DNA from: CAJQLB01 sp041392065
GTDB lineage: Bacteria; Bacteroidota; Bacteroidia; Flavobacteriales; Flavobacteriaceae
Direction: 5' to 3'
Assembly (NCBI GenBank): GCA_041392065.1
Contig: JAWKMU010000002.1
Coordinates: 558,001-622,000 of the forward strand
DNA: 64,000 nt
Under the pieces are notes generated by a model. That model saw only the letters and a program-made list of their open reading frames with translations, was not told where the DNA came from and did no database searches. Shown one piece after another: positions 53,663-61,523 of the stretch. How positions within the stretch are numbered: the first letter of the stretch is position 1; each line of letters starts with the position of its first letter. A program made the translations under genes and the position numbers.

Positions 53663-53798
53663 GTTTTTTCTTTGTTAAATCAAAAGTAGCAAAATTAAGT
53701 TACAGGATAAATACTTTTAGACAATATGATTTTTGCATAGATAAATGGTAGCATTTTTCGTTATATTTGTGGTTCTACATGATTTAAAAAATAATACG

Positions 53799-54749
53799 AT
53801 GAATAAAATCCCAAGTGTAAATCTTAAAGATTTTTTATCTGAAGATCCAAACAAAAAACAAAAATTTATTAATGATATTGGTAAAGCTTATGAAGAGATA
53901 GGTTTTGTGGCATTAAAAGGACATTTTTTAGACGATGCTTTAGTTGACAACCTATATAAAGAGATTAAGAACTTTTTTGCTTTGCCAGTTGAAACTAAGC
54001 GTAAGTATGAAATTCCTGGAATTGGTGGCCAACGAGGCTATGTATCTTTTGGAAAAGAAAGCGCAAAAGGAAAAAAAGAAGGAGATTTGAAAGAGTTTTG
54101 GCATTTTGGACAATATGTTGAAAACAATCCTGAGTTAGAAGCAGAATATCCTTCAAATGTTACTGTAAAAGAACTTCCTGAGTTTAATAAAATAGGAAAA
54201 GAAACATACAAAATGCTTGAAAAAACAGCAAAATATGTTCTTCGTGCTTTGGCATTACACTTAAATTTGGAAGAAACTTATTTTGACCAATACATTCATA
54301 ATGGCAATAGTATTTTAAGACCAATACACTATCCTCCTATTCTAGATGAGCCTAAAAACGCTGTCAGAGCAGCTGCTCATGGTGATATTAATTTAATTAC
54401 TTTATTAATGGGAGCTCAAGGTCGAGGGCTACAAGTGCAAAATCATAAAGGAGAATGGATAGATGCCATTGCTGAACCTGATGAATTGATGATAAACGTT
54501 GGTGATATGCTCTCCAGACACACAAATAATAAATTAAAATCTACCATACATCAAGTTGTAAATCCACCAAGAGAACTTTGGGGAACATCGCGCTACTCTA
54601 TTCCATTTTTTATGCATCCTGTTAGCAGTATGAAATTAGATGTACTTGAAAGTTGCATAGATAAAGACAATCCGAAACAGTTTGACGATATTACTGCTGG
54701 AGAATTTTTAAACGAACGCTTAGTTGAATTAGGGTTGATTAAAAAGTAG
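53799..54749 (+). CDS. Isopenicillin-N-synthase-like Fe(II)/2-oxoglutarate oxygenase
   Basis: The start is set at ATG 53799 (316 residues), where the family sequence begins (MNKIPSVNLKDF); an upstream ATG at 53745 would add 18 hydrophobic residues overlapping a TATATTTG promoter-like element at 53762-53769. The N-terminal DIOX_N region includes EEIGFVALKGHFLDD. The double-stranded beta-helix core supplies the iron ligands H-x-D in AAHGDINLITLL and the distal His in STIHQVVNP, plus R-x-S in SRYSIPFF for the co-substrate. Such enzymes hydroxylate or cyclise small molecules; no biosynthetic genes adjoin it, so the substrate is open. It precedes the SUI1-led gene run by 61 bp. Confidence 0.9.
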   Translation: MNKIPSVNLKDFLSEDPNKKQKFINDIGKAYEEIGFVALKGHFLDDALVDNLYKEIKNFFALPVETKRKYEIPGIGGQRGYVSFGKESAKGKKEGDLKEFWHFGQYVENNPELEAEYPSNVTVKELPEFNKIGKETYKMLEKTAKYVLRALALHLNLEETYFDQYIHNGNSILRPIHYPPILDEPKNAVRAAAHGDINLITLLMGAQGRGLQVQNHKGEWIDAIAEPDELMINVGDMLSRHTNNKLKSTIHQVVNPPRELWGTSRYSIPFFMHPVSSMKLDVLESCIDKDNPKQFDDITAGEFLNERLVELGLIKK

Positions 54750-54750
54750 T

Positions 54751-54805
54751 GAACAGTTTGCAGTATTGTCTTAGACTGAAAACTGCACACTGGAACTGTA
54801 AACTA
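54751..54805. repeat. Imperfect inverted and direct repeats of the CTGnAAACTG type
   Basis: The gap between the oxygenase and SUI1 genes is made of AACAGTTTGCAGT-type and CTGAAAACTGCACACTGG-type units that are partly complementary to each other. A related unit occurs at 62797-62829. It looks like a dispersed short repeat, not a gene. Confidence 0.45.
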
Positions 54806-54810
54806 AAAAA

Positions 54811-55140
54811 ATGGATTTACAAGAACAGCTCAAAAACCTTTTCCCTGACCATAAACTGTCTGAACTCGAAGAAGAATTAATCAATGAAGATTCTATTTGG
54901 CTTCAAGACGATCCTATTATTTGCAAATACGAAAAGCGCAAAGGTAAACCCATAACCATACTTGAAGGTTATAATGGAGCAATTGAAGATTTTAAAAAAC
55001 TCGCCAAAGAGCTAAAAACAAAACTTAGCGTTGGAGGTAGTTTTAAAGATGATAAAATTATCATTCAAGGAGATTACAGAGATAAAATAATGACCATTCT
55101 AAAAGAAAAGGGATTTAAGGTTAAGCGTGTTGGTGGTTAA
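54811..55140 (+). CDS. SUI1/eIF1-like translation factor (YciH family)
   Basis: 109 residues. The C-terminal part (about 45-109) is an SUI1 domain: KRKGKPITILEGYNG, then KLAKELKTKLSVGGSFKDDK with the conserved G-G-S-x-K/D-D loop, IIIQGDYRDKIMTILKEKGF and the final KVKRVGG. The short N-terminal part (LEEELINEDSIWLQDDP) is acidic. Bacterial SUI1 proteins (YciH) influence start-site fidelity on the ribosome. It begins a plus-strand run, with 2 bp to the DUF1835 gene, which is typical of a tight operon. Confidence 0.9.
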   Translation: MDLQEQLKNLFPDHKLSELEEELINEDSIWLQDDPIICKYEKRKGKPITILEGYNGAIEDFKKLAKELKTKLSVGGSFKDDKIIIQGDYRDKIMTILKEKGFKVKRVGG

Positions 55141-55142
55141 TA

Positions 55143-56084
55143 ATGTCAAAACAAATATTACATATCACTAATGGCTCAAGCCTTACAAGCTATTTAACTG
55201 AACTTGGTATTAAAGGAGAATTTTTTACTTGGCACGAAATGCTATGCGAAGGCCCAACAATAGAGCAAATAGATACTCATGAATTTGTTGAAGTAAGAAA
55301 AAGCTTCCTAAACAAATATTATGATATAGATATTGACGAGTATGCGTTTCACAAAGAGTTAGAATTACTTGATAATACTAAAAACTACTATGAAATAAAT
55401 CTTTGGTTTGAGTATGATTTGTTTTGCCACATAAACCTTATTGCAGTTATTAGTTTGTTAATACAAAAAAGAAATAAGTTGCCACTATACTTGATTTGTA
55501 GTGGAAGAATAAAAGGCTCTACAGATTTTAAAGGTCTTGCAGAACTTAATGAAACACAACTGTTAAATCATTACAAAAAAAAGATTAAACTCAATAACGA
55601 AGACATTGATTCTGCCTGTGAACTTTGGAATATCTATTGCAGTGATAACCATAACCTATTTAAACCCTATGTAACCAAGAAATCTTCTTTTATATATTTG
55701 AGTAGCTGCTTAAAAGCTCATCTTAAACGTTTTCCTGATTCGCAAAATGGACTCTGTAGAATAGAAAGACATATCCTTGAAATCGTAAAGGAAAACCAGA
55801 TTAAATCTACTCATCATTTACTTGGTTATGTTTTAAATTATCAAGGTTATTATGGTTATGGAGATATTCAAATTAAAAAGATGATATCTAAATTAGATTT
55901 GTTTTTTTCCAAAACCGAAAACAGATTAGAGCTAAATAGAAAAGGTCATGAAGCGCTTTTAAACCAACATAACTTTTCTTCAGAAATAAATAACGATATA
56001 CAATTTGGTGGTGTAAACCGATTGCAATATCAATTCAATAAAAAACAAAACAAATTAGTAAAAACCATATATAATGCCAATTAA
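55143..56084 (+). CDS. DUF1835 family protein
   Basis: 313 residues, cytoplasmic. The beginning ILHITNGSSLTSYL, followed by TWHEMLCEGPTIEQI, is the characteristic DUF1835 signature; the middle includes FEYDLFCHINLIAVIS, and the C-terminal part is a helical domain (DUF3658-like) with LKAHLKRFPDSQNGLCRIER. Function is unknown. It follows the SUI1 gene by 2 bp and overlaps the nucleoside phosphorylase gene by 11 bp, so translation of the two is probably coupled. Confidence 0.88.
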   Translation: MSKQILHITNGSSLTSYLTELGIKGEFFTWHEMLCEGPTIEQIDTHEFVEVRKSFLNKYYDIDIDEYAFHKELELLDNTKNYYEINLWFEYDLFCHINLIAVISLLIQKRNKLPLYLICSGRIKGSTDFKGLAELNETQLLNHYKKKIKLNNEDIDSACELWNIYCSDNHNLFKPYVTKKSSFIYLSSCLKAHLKRFPDSQNGLCRIERHILEIVKENQIKSTHHLLGYVLNYQGYYGYGDIQIKKMISKLDLFFSKTENRLELNRKGHEALLNQHNFSSEINNDIQFGGVNRLQYQFNKKQNKLVKTIYNAN

Positions 56085-56940
56085 AGAATCTGAACTTATA
56101 CTTAACCCAGATGGTAGTGTTTATCACCTTAATTTAAAACCTGAACATATCTCAGACACCATTATCTTTGTAGGTGACCAAGATAGAGTGGCAAAAATCA
56201 CAAAACACTTTGATTCTATAGAATTTGAAACGCAGAAACGAGAATTTAAAACACACACAGGAACTTACAAAGGAAAGCGCCTTACAGTACTTTCAACAGG
56301 AATTGGTCCAGACAATATTGATATTGTAATGAATGAACTTGATGCTTTAGTAAACATTGATTTAAACACCAGAAAACCTAAAGAAAAGCTTACATCACTT
56401 AATATTGTTAGAGTTGGTACTTCTGGTTCGCTTCAAAAAGATGTTCCAGTTGACTCTTTTGTATTAAGCACTCATGGATTAGATTTAAACGGAATGCTTC
56501 ACTTTTATAAAATTGACGGATTAACAAATCCAGAAATGGAAGATGCTTTTATAAAATATACTAATTGGAATACCAACAAAGCCAGACCAATCATTTTTAA
56601 TAATAGTAAAGCTCTTGAAAATATATTTGATACTGATGTCTACAAAGGTTTAACTGCAACTGCAGGAGGCTTTTATGGCCCGCAAGGTCGCGTTTTACGC
56701 TTGCCTTTAGAAGATGACTCTTTAAACACAAAAATGGATAATTTTAACTTCAACGGAATTAAAATCACAAATTTTGAAATGGAAACAGCAGTTATTTATG
56801 GCATGTCAAAACTTCTTGGTCATCAAGCTTTATCATTAAATGCCATTATTGCCAACAGACCAAATGGAACGTTTAGTAAAAATCCTGGAGAAACCGTTGA
56901 AAGATTAATTGAATATACACTCAATAAATTAGTAAGTTAA
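56074..56940 (+). CDS. Nucleoside phosphorylase (PNP/UDP family, uridine phosphorylase-like)
   Basis: 288 residues. The phosphorylase-1 fold is shown by FVGDQDRVAKITKHFDSIE near 30-48, VLSTGIGPDNIDIVMNEL around residue 72-89, the phosphate-binding IVRVGTSGSLQKDVPV near 109-124, and the C-terminal NFEMETAVIYGMSKLLG, with the M-E segment that contacts ribose. These enzymes split nucleosides to base and ribose-1-phosphate in salvage. Sequence details (GTSGS, F-E-M-E) point to the uridine-phosphorylase side, without certainty. It overlaps the upstream DUF1835 gene by 11 bp and is followed at 3 bp by a substrate-binding-fold gene. Confidence 0.92.
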   Translation: MPIKESELILNPDGSVYHLNLKPEHISDTIIFVGDQDRVAKITKHFDSIEFETQKREFKTHTGTYKGKRLTVLSTGIGPDNIDIVMNELDALVNIDLNTRKPKEKLTSLNIVRVGTSGSLQKDVPVDSFVLSTHGLDLNGMLHFYKIDGLTNPEMEDAFIKYTNWNTNKARPIIFNNSKALENIFDTDVYKGLTATAGGFYGPQGRVLRLPLEDDSLNTKMDNFNFNGIKITNFEMETAVIYGMSKLLGHQALSLNAIIANRPNGTFSKNPGETVERLIEYTLNKLVS

Positions 56941-56943
56941 AGA

Positions 56944-57798
56944 ATGAAGATAGTAAATATTGGTGGTGTACCTGAACATTTTAATTTGGCTTGGTATTTA
57001 ACGCTCAGAAATGGCGAATACAAAGAAAAAGGCATCAACCTAAGGTGGAAAGATTATCATGGTGGAACAGGACAAATGAACAAAGCCCTCAGAAACAAGG
57101 ATATTGATATTGCTGTGATACTTACCGAAGGCATTATTAAGGATATTATTGATGGTAATGATTGCAGAATAGTACAGGTTTTTGTAAAATCTCCACTCAT
57201 TTGGGGAATTCATGTTGCTCAACATTCCTCATTTCAATCTGTAGATGATATAAAAGGTAAAAGAGCAGCGATAAGCAGATATGGTTCAGGCTCACATTTA
57301 ATGGCTTACATTAATGCTGAAAACAATAATTGGGATTTAGAAAAAGACCTGAAATTTGAAGTTATAAAAAATTTAGATGGTGCTGTTGAAGCACTCACTA
57401 ATTTTTCGGCTGATTATTTTATGTGGGAAAAATTTACTACAAAGCCATTGGTCGATTCTGGTATCTTTAGACGCATTGCAAATTGCCCAACACCTTGGCC
57501 TTGTTTTGTTATAGCAGCCAGAAAAGAATTTATTGAGAATGACAGTGATACACTTAAAACAATATTAGAAATCATTAACAGCACTACTGTTGAATTTAAA
57601 AACATACCAAGCATTGACAGAACATTAGCCAACCGTTACAAACAAAAATTAGCAGATGTACAAGAGTGGCTTTCATTGACTGAGTGGTCTCAAGAACAAA
57701 TAAGCAAGTCTACAGTAGAAAAAGTACAAACAGAATTACTAAATTTAAATATCATTAACAAAAAGTTACCTTACCATAAAATTGTAGAAAATTTGTAA
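56944..57798 (+). CDS. Signal-less NMT1/THI5-like substrate-binding-fold protein
   Basis: 284 residues with the type II periplasmic-binding fold: GVPEHFNLAWYLTLRNGEYK, LRWKDYHGGTGQMNKALRNK, DIAVILTEGIIKDII in lobe 1, VDDIKGKRAAISRYGSGSHL at the hinge and FEVIKNLDGAVEALTNFSAD, then CPTPWPCFVIAARKEFIE in lobe 2. There is no signal peptide or lipobox, and no ABC permease or ATPase gene nearby, unlike transport-linked members. It should therefore be cytoplasmic, where such folds can be enzymes (as in MqnA/MqnD or yeast THI5) or intracellular ligand binders. It is 3 bp after the nucleoside phosphorylase, so a nucleoside- or base-related ligand is plausible, as an inference only. Confidence 0.8.
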   Translation: MKIVNIGGVPEHFNLAWYLTLRNGEYKEKGINLRWKDYHGGTGQMNKALRNKDIDIAVILTEGIIKDIIDGNDCRIVQVFVKSPLIWGIHVAQHSSFQSVDDIKGKRAAISRYGSGSHLMAYINAENNNWDLEKDLKFEVIKNLDGAVEALTNFSADYFMWEKFTTKPLVDSGIFRRIANCPTPWPCFVIAARKEFIENDSDTLKTILEIINSTTVEFKNIPSIDRTLANRYKQKLADVQEWLSLTEWSQEQISKSTVEKVQTELLNLNIINKKLPYHKIVENL

Positions 57799-57911
57799 AG
57801 TAATCTACACTAACAAATTGATAGCTACCAAATTAACAGTTATTTTTTACCCAAACTTTTGGTTTTTAACAAAATATTAGTAATTTTACATTAACTATTA
57901 ACCCCAATTTT

Positions 57912-58097
57912 ATGATTTATACAATTACAATTATTCTTTCAGTTCTTGTTAGTATTAACTTCCTACTGTTAAAATTCAGTTGCAATAAAACCACTAAGGC
58001 TAAAAAAGTTGCAAAACCTCATATAATTAAACCTACTGTACAAAAAGTTATTACCACGCAATCGGTTTCTGGTCAGCTTGCTCCAACAGGAAGTTAG
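57912..58097 (+). CDS. Small single-pass membrane protein
   Basis: 61 residues. One membrane helix covers about 3-23 (ITIILSVLVSINFLLLKF), followed by a Cys and a basic, Pro- and Thr-rich tail (KTTKAKKVAKPHIIKPTVQK) ending SGQLAPTGS. Small proteins of this design are common in Flavobacteriaceae; the function is unknown. The tail overlaps the 3' end of the convergent ung gene by 47 bp. The helix-tail pattern and the ATG after a 113-bp gap support a real gene. Confidence 0.65.
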   Translation: MIYTITIILSVLVSINFLLLKFSCNKTTKAKKVAKPHIIKPTVQKVITTQSVSGQLAPTGS

Positions 58098-58716
58098 TTT
58101 TACTAAAGTGTTTATTACCAAACCAATAACCTCTATTGGCGCTTAATGGCGAAGGATGCCCTGAAGTCAGTATATGATGTTTAGACCTATCTATTAACGT
58201 AGATTTTTTTTTTGCAAAACCTCCCCAAAGCAAAAACACAATTCCGTTTTTATGTTTTGAAATAGTTTGTATAATAGCATCTGTAAATACTTCCCATCCT
58301 TTATTTTGATGGCTACCAGCTTGGTTAGCTCTAACTGTTAAGGTTGCATTAAGTAGTAAAACACCTTGATTTGCCCAACGCTCTAAGTTGCCACTTTTTG
58401 GATAAGCAACACCTAAATCTTTTTCTATTTCTTTAAAAATATTAATTAATGAAGGTGGATGCGCAACAGCATCATAAACCGAAAAACACAAACCATTCGC
58501 TTGACCATAGCCATGGTAAGGATCCTGACCAATTATAACCACTTTAAGCTTATCAAACGTGCAATGGTCAAAAGCGGCAAAAATTTCTTTTCCTGGCGGA
58601 AAACATTGGTGTGTTTTATATTCTTGCTTTACAAAATTGACTAACTGAGCAAAATATGGTTTGCTAAATTCTTTCTGCAAATGGGTTTTCCAACTTTGGT
58701 GTATGTTAACATCCAT
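58051..58716 (-). CDS. ung: Uracil-DNA glycosylase, family 1
   Basis: 221 residues, the usual length for Ung. The water-activating loop GQDPYHG lies near residue 60-66 in VVIIGQDPYHGYGQANGLCF, the uracil-binding region LLLNATLTVRANQAGSH is in the middle, and the DNA minor-groove loop HPSPLSANRGYWFG near 185-198. It removes uracil from DNA to start base-excision repair. A TATTTTTG on the minus strand just upstream may be the -7 element. It is convergent with and overlaps the small membrane-protein gene at 57912-58097. Confidence 0.97.
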   Translation of the reverse strand: MDVNIHQSWKTHLQKEFSKPYFAQLVNFVKQEYKTHQCFPPGKEIFAAFDHCTFDKLKVVIIGQDPYHGYGQANGLCFSVYDAVAHPPSLINIFKEIEKDLGVAYPKSGNLERWANQGVLLLNATLTVRANQAGSHQNKGWEVFTDAIIQTISKHKNGIVFLLWGGFAKKKSTLIDRSKHHILTSGHPSPLSANRGYWFGNKHFSKTNFLLEQADQKPIAW

Positions 58717-58895
58717 ATAACAAAAATAAAATTCTAAGTTAAAACAGCTACGTTAATAAGGTATTAGTTACTAACAGGTTGTTCATTTTATTGACATGAT
58801 TAGACCTTTAAGTACTTGATTCTTAAAACTAAATAACCTAACTTCGCTTTTGGACGATATCATTTATAAACAAGTTGACAAATGATATCTTAGCC

Positions 58896-58909
58896 GTTAC
58901 CTGCAACCC
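58896..58909. repeat. Left imperfect inverted repeat flanking the HxlR cassette
   Basis: GTTACCTGCAACCC here and the complement of the sequence at 60438-60451 (GTTACCTACTGCCC) agree at 11 of 14 positions. The two copies bracket the HxlR, oxidoreductase and membrane-protein genes, as expected for the ends of a mobile or cassette-like segment. The remaining gap 58717-58948 has no gene. Confidence 0.4.
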
Positions 58910-58948
58910 TAACAGACACTCTGCAAACATTGAGCAGATAGACAAAAA

Positions 58949-59281
58949 CTAACCCAATACAACTTTTCTGTGCTTTTGACCCCAAGCCACAATTTGACCA
59001 ATCAATGGTTCTAACGACTTGCCATGTTCAGTTAGGCTGTAACTAATCGTAACAGCACCAGAAGTATCTACCTCACGACTGACCAACTTATTCATTTCAA
59101 GATATTTTAATTCTTTAGTAAGTGTTCGAGGTGTGATACTTCCTAAATCTCTTTTCAGTTCATTGAACCTTTTTTCCTTGTCGCAAAGACTTGCCAATAT
59201 TGCCCCACGCCAACGACCACCAATAACATCAATGACATCTTGGACATCTCTTAATTGAATTTGTTTTTGTTTATTCTTCAT
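58949..59281 (-). CDS. HxlR-family transcriptional regulator
   Basis: 110 residues, a single winged-helix HxlR domain: VIDVIGGRWRGAILASLCDK, KRFNELKRDLGSITPRTLTK and the wing segment with VSREVDTSGAVTISYSLTEH, then LIGQIVAWGQKH. HxlR proteins are dimeric regulators, often redox- or electrophile-responsive through Cys; the single Cys here is C33, in the recognition-proximal LCDK segment. It is divergent from an oxidoreductase gene and shares with it a promoter region carrying a dyad, the classical arrangement for a local repressor or activator. Confidence 0.93.
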   Translation of the reverse strand: MKNKQKQIQLRDVQDVIDVIGGRWRGAILASLCDKEKRFNELKRDLGSITPRTLTKELKYLEMNKLVSREVDTSGAVTISYSLTEHGKSLEPLIGQIVAWGQKHRKVVLG

Positions 59282-59322
59282 TTTATTAATATTAATAGTA
59301 TCCTAAAAGATAGTGGTATTTT

Positions 59323-59367
59323 CTGCAAATGTAGTATATTCTGGATACTATATTTATACATTTGCAG
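59323..59367. promoter_or_regulatory. Divergent promoters with central operator-like dyad (hxlR / oxidoreductase)
   Basis: CTGCAAATGTA (59323-59333) and TACATTTGCAG (59357-59367) form a perfect 11-bp inverted repeat; each contains an outward-facing -7 element TACATTTG, one for each divergent gene. Between them lies TAGTAT-N7-ATACTA (59332-59337 with 59345-59350), centred where both -33 regions should be. A second half-site ATAGTATCC (59295-59303) lies in the hxlR leader. This fits binding by HxlR. Confidence 0.6.
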
Positions 59368-59386
59368 CGAAATAATTTTAATAGAA

Positions 59387-60019
59387 ATGAACATAACAAT
59401 TATAGGTGCTTCGGCAGGTGTTGGACTTGAAACTGTAAAGAGAGCAATGGAACAAAATCATAAGGTGACAACACTTTCTCGTTCTGAAATCAACTTGCCA
59501 AGTAATCCAAACTTGACAACGCTAAAAGGGAGTGCAACTAATAAAGCCGACCTAATAAAATCAATTGAAAAAGCAGATGCAGTAATTGTGGCTTTGGGAA
59601 CAGGAAAAAGTATGAAAGCAACCACTTTGTATTCTGACTTTGCCAAACTTCTTGCGGAGGTTAAGAAAGAAACCAATACGCAAATTCCATTCATTGTTCT
59701 TACAGGATTTGGTGCAGGAGAAAGTGGACAATACAATGGATTTATTATGAAACTGTTTTTCAAGTTTCTTTTAAAGGATGTCTATGCCGACAAAACCAAA
59801 ATGGAAGAAATAATCACCAATTCAAAAACGAAATGGGTAATTGTAAGACCAGGATTACTTAAAGACAAACCTTTGACCGAAAAATACAGGATTGAAACCA
59901 AACTTTACAAAGGAATCAATATCGGCAGTATCAACCGAGCTGATGTAGCTGACTTTTTGGTAAAACAAGCAGAAAAACCAACTGAATTAAACAAATACGT
60001 TTCACTTTCAAATAAATAA
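59387..60019 (+). CDS. NAD(P)-binding atypical SDR (NmrA/BVR-B-like oxidoreductase)
   Basis: The ATG at 59387 (210 residues) starts exactly at the Rossmann motif MNITIIGASAGVGLETVKRA; an open frame further upstream overlaps the promoter and hxlR and is not used. G-A-S-x-x-V-G binds the NAD(P) phosphates, and VIVALGTGKSMKATTLYSDF and WVIVRPGLLKDKPLTEKY match the NAD(P)H-binding SDR family that includes NmrA-like sensors and flavin reductase-like enzymes. It is divergent from the HxlR gene and only 3 bp upstream of a membrane-protein gene; the three probably form one functional set, perhaps in stress by electrophiles. Confidence 0.85.
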   Translation: MNITIIGASAGVGLETVKRAMEQNHKVTTLSRSEINLPSNPNLTTLKGSATNKADLIKSIEKADAVIVALGTGKSMKATTLYSDFAKLLAEVKKETNTQIPFIVLTGFGAGESGQYNGFIMKLFFKFLLKDVYADKTKMEEIITNSKTKWVIVRPGLLKDKPLTEKYRIETKLYKGINIGSINRADVADFLVKQAEKPTELNKYVSLSNK

Positions 60020-60022
60020 AAA

Positions 60023-60424
60023 ATGACTAATCAAACTTTAAACGTTGGCATACCAACACCAGTAAAAATCTTCACTTGGATATTAATATGTGCAGGTTGT
60101 TTTTTCTTTTACGTTTATACTTTCAATCCCGCCATTAGTTTTCCGAATGCGAGTTTGGACACTTACTCGGCAAAAATGGGTTTTGGAAGTACAGGAGTTA
60201 GAATTATTGGAGGTGTTTTAATTCTACTTGTAAGCCTTCTTGCCAACAAGCCCAGTTGGTTATTTGCAACACTATTGGGTAGAGTTTTTGTAGAAATTGG
60301 TGATTTGATTTTAGGATTAATTCTTGACGGTTTCACTCCGAATACAATTGCCCTAATTGTATTAGCAAGTTTAGAAATTTGGGCAGTTTCAAGACTTTGG
60401 AAAGTCATTAAATCAAAACCTTAG
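60023..60424 (+). CDS. Hypothetical four-helix membrane protein
   Basis: 133 residues with four membrane helices (about 14-32, 57-75, 79-100, 105-125) and a short periplasmic loop (FNPAISFPNASLDTYSAKMG). The pattern of hydrophobic segments and G-x-x-E-I-G-D (FVEIGDLILGL) is like DUF4345-type small membrane proteins, but I cannot assign a family with confidence. It starts 3 bp after the oxidoreductase gene, so it is co-transcribed and under the same HxlR-linked promoter. Confidence 0.75.
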   Translation: MTNQTLNVGIPTPVKIFTWILICAGCFFFYVYTFNPAISFPNASLDTYSAKMGFGSTGVRIIGGVLILLVSLLANKPSWLFATLLGRVFVEIGDLILGLILDGFTPNTIALIVLASLEIWAVSRLWKVIKSKP

Positions 60425-60437
60425 ACGAGAAAAGAAA

Positions 60438-60451
60438 GGGCAGTAGGTAAC
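60438..60451. repeat. Right imperfect inverted repeat flanking the HxlR cassette
   Basis: GGGCAGTAGGTAAC lies 14 bp after the membrane-protein stop and is an 11-of-14 inverted match to 58896-58909. See the left copy. Confidence 0.4.
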
Positions 60452-60554
60452 AAAGAACTGAGTTAAAAACCAAACAAATTTAATCTATTAAAAAGGTGTT
60501 TTATTATAAATTTTATTGATAGTTTTTATATCTTTATAACCTAAAATTATATAG

Positions 60555-61493
60555 ATGACAATTACACAATTATATTATGTTTTGGCTGTTGCAGAACACC
60601 AAAATTTCACCAAAGCTGCTGAAAAATGTTTTGTAACTCAACCTACGTTAAGTATGCAAATTCAGAAGCTTGAAGACCAGTTGGATATTCAAATTTTTGA
60701 TAGAAGTAAGAAGCCTATTGAACTAACAGAAATCGGAAAAAAAATTGTGACTCAAGCTAAAAATATTGTTAATGAAGCTGATAGAATTAAGGATATTGTA
60801 GATCAGCAAAAAGGATTTGTTGGAGGCGAATTCAGATTAGGCATCATTCCAACAATTATGCCTACACTATTACCTATGTTTTTAAAAACTTTCATAAAAC
60901 GCTATCCAAAAGTAAAGCTGAAAATTGAAGAATTAACAACAGACGAAATCATTCAACGCATTAACGATGGACATTTAGACGCTGCGATAGCAACAACACC
61001 TTTAGAAAATGAATCTATTAAAGAGCGTCCTCTTTTTTACGAACCCTTTGTGGGTTATATTCCAAAAGGGCATCGTTTATTTGAAAAGAAAAAAATTGAA
61101 GTTTCAGATTTAGAAATTGAAGATATGCTTTTACTGGAAGATGGACATTGCTTTAGAGATGGAGTAATTAATTTATGCAAAACCTTTAAGCAACATGATG
61201 ATGATAAATTTCAATTGGAAAGCGGAAGTATTGAAATGTTGGTAAAACTATCTAACGAAGGGTTGGGAATGACTTTACTTCCTTATTTACATACGTTAGA
61301 CATTAAAGAATCTGAAAAACAAAACTTGCATCACTTTAATGAACCTACTCCAGCTAGAGAAGTCAGCATTATTTATCACAAAAGTGAGTTAAAAATGCAA
61401 ATAATAGAAGCATTACACAATGTAATTTCAGGAATAATAAGAGGTGCAATAGCTTTTCAGAATGTAAATATTATTAGTCCATTAGCTAAATAA
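60555..61493 (+). CDS. oxyR: OxyR-type LysR-family peroxide regulator
   Basis: 312 residues. The N-terminal winged helix (TKAAEKCFVTQPTLSMQIQKLE, residues about 19-40) is followed by a LysR substrate domain (about 90-295). The redox pair is exactly at C199 and C208, in LLEDGHCFRDGVINLC, the same numbers and nearly the same sequence as E. coli OxyR, so peroxide sensing by disulfide formation is strongly supported. A further Cys is at 25. Typical targets are catalase, alkyl hydroperoxide reductase and Dps; none is adjacent here. It is monocistronic and ends at a hairpin terminator. Confidence 0.95.
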   Translation: MTITQLYYVLAVAEHQNFTKAAEKCFVTQPTLSMQIQKLEDQLDIQIFDRSKKPIELTEIGKKIVTQAKNIVNEADRIKDIVDQQKGFVGGEFRLGIIPTIMPTLLPMFLKTFIKRYPKVKLKIEELTTDEIIQRINDGHLDAAIATTPLENESIKERPLFYEPFVGYIPKGHRLFEKKKIEVSDLEIEDMLLLEDGHCFRDGVINLCKTFKQHDDDKFQLESGSIEMLVKLSNEGLGMTLLPYLHTLDIKESEKQNLHHFNEPTPAREVSIIYHKSELKMQIIEALHNVISGIIRGAIAFQNVNIISPLAK

Positions 61494-61494
61494 A

Positions 61495-61523
61495 AAAAGC
61501 GACTGTAAACAGCCGCTTTTTTT
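61495..61523. terminator. Terminator after oxyR, bidirectional
   Basis: An 11-position stem (61495-61505 with 61510-61520, one mismatch) with a 4-nt loop ends in seven T on the plus strand; the opposite side is A-rich, so it can also end transcription of the convergent small gene, whose stop (61522) touches it. Confidence 0.8.

Noticed and set aside
53745..53798. Extended N-terminus of the isopenicillin-N-synthase-like oxygenase from ATG 53745
   Set aside because: The added residues are unlike the family and overlap a TATATTTG promoter-like element; ATG 53799 fits the expected beginning.
56074..57798. Identification of the pair as menaquinone futalosine genes mqnB/mqnA
   Set aside because: Only the general folds agree; I could not point to MqnA/MqnD-specific residues, and flavobacteria generally use the classical menaquinone pathway.
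59255..59386. Upstream extension of the NAD(P)-binding oxidoreductase frame to 59255
   Set aside because: The extension runs through the divergent promoter and into hxlR; the Rossmann fold starts at the Met at 59387.
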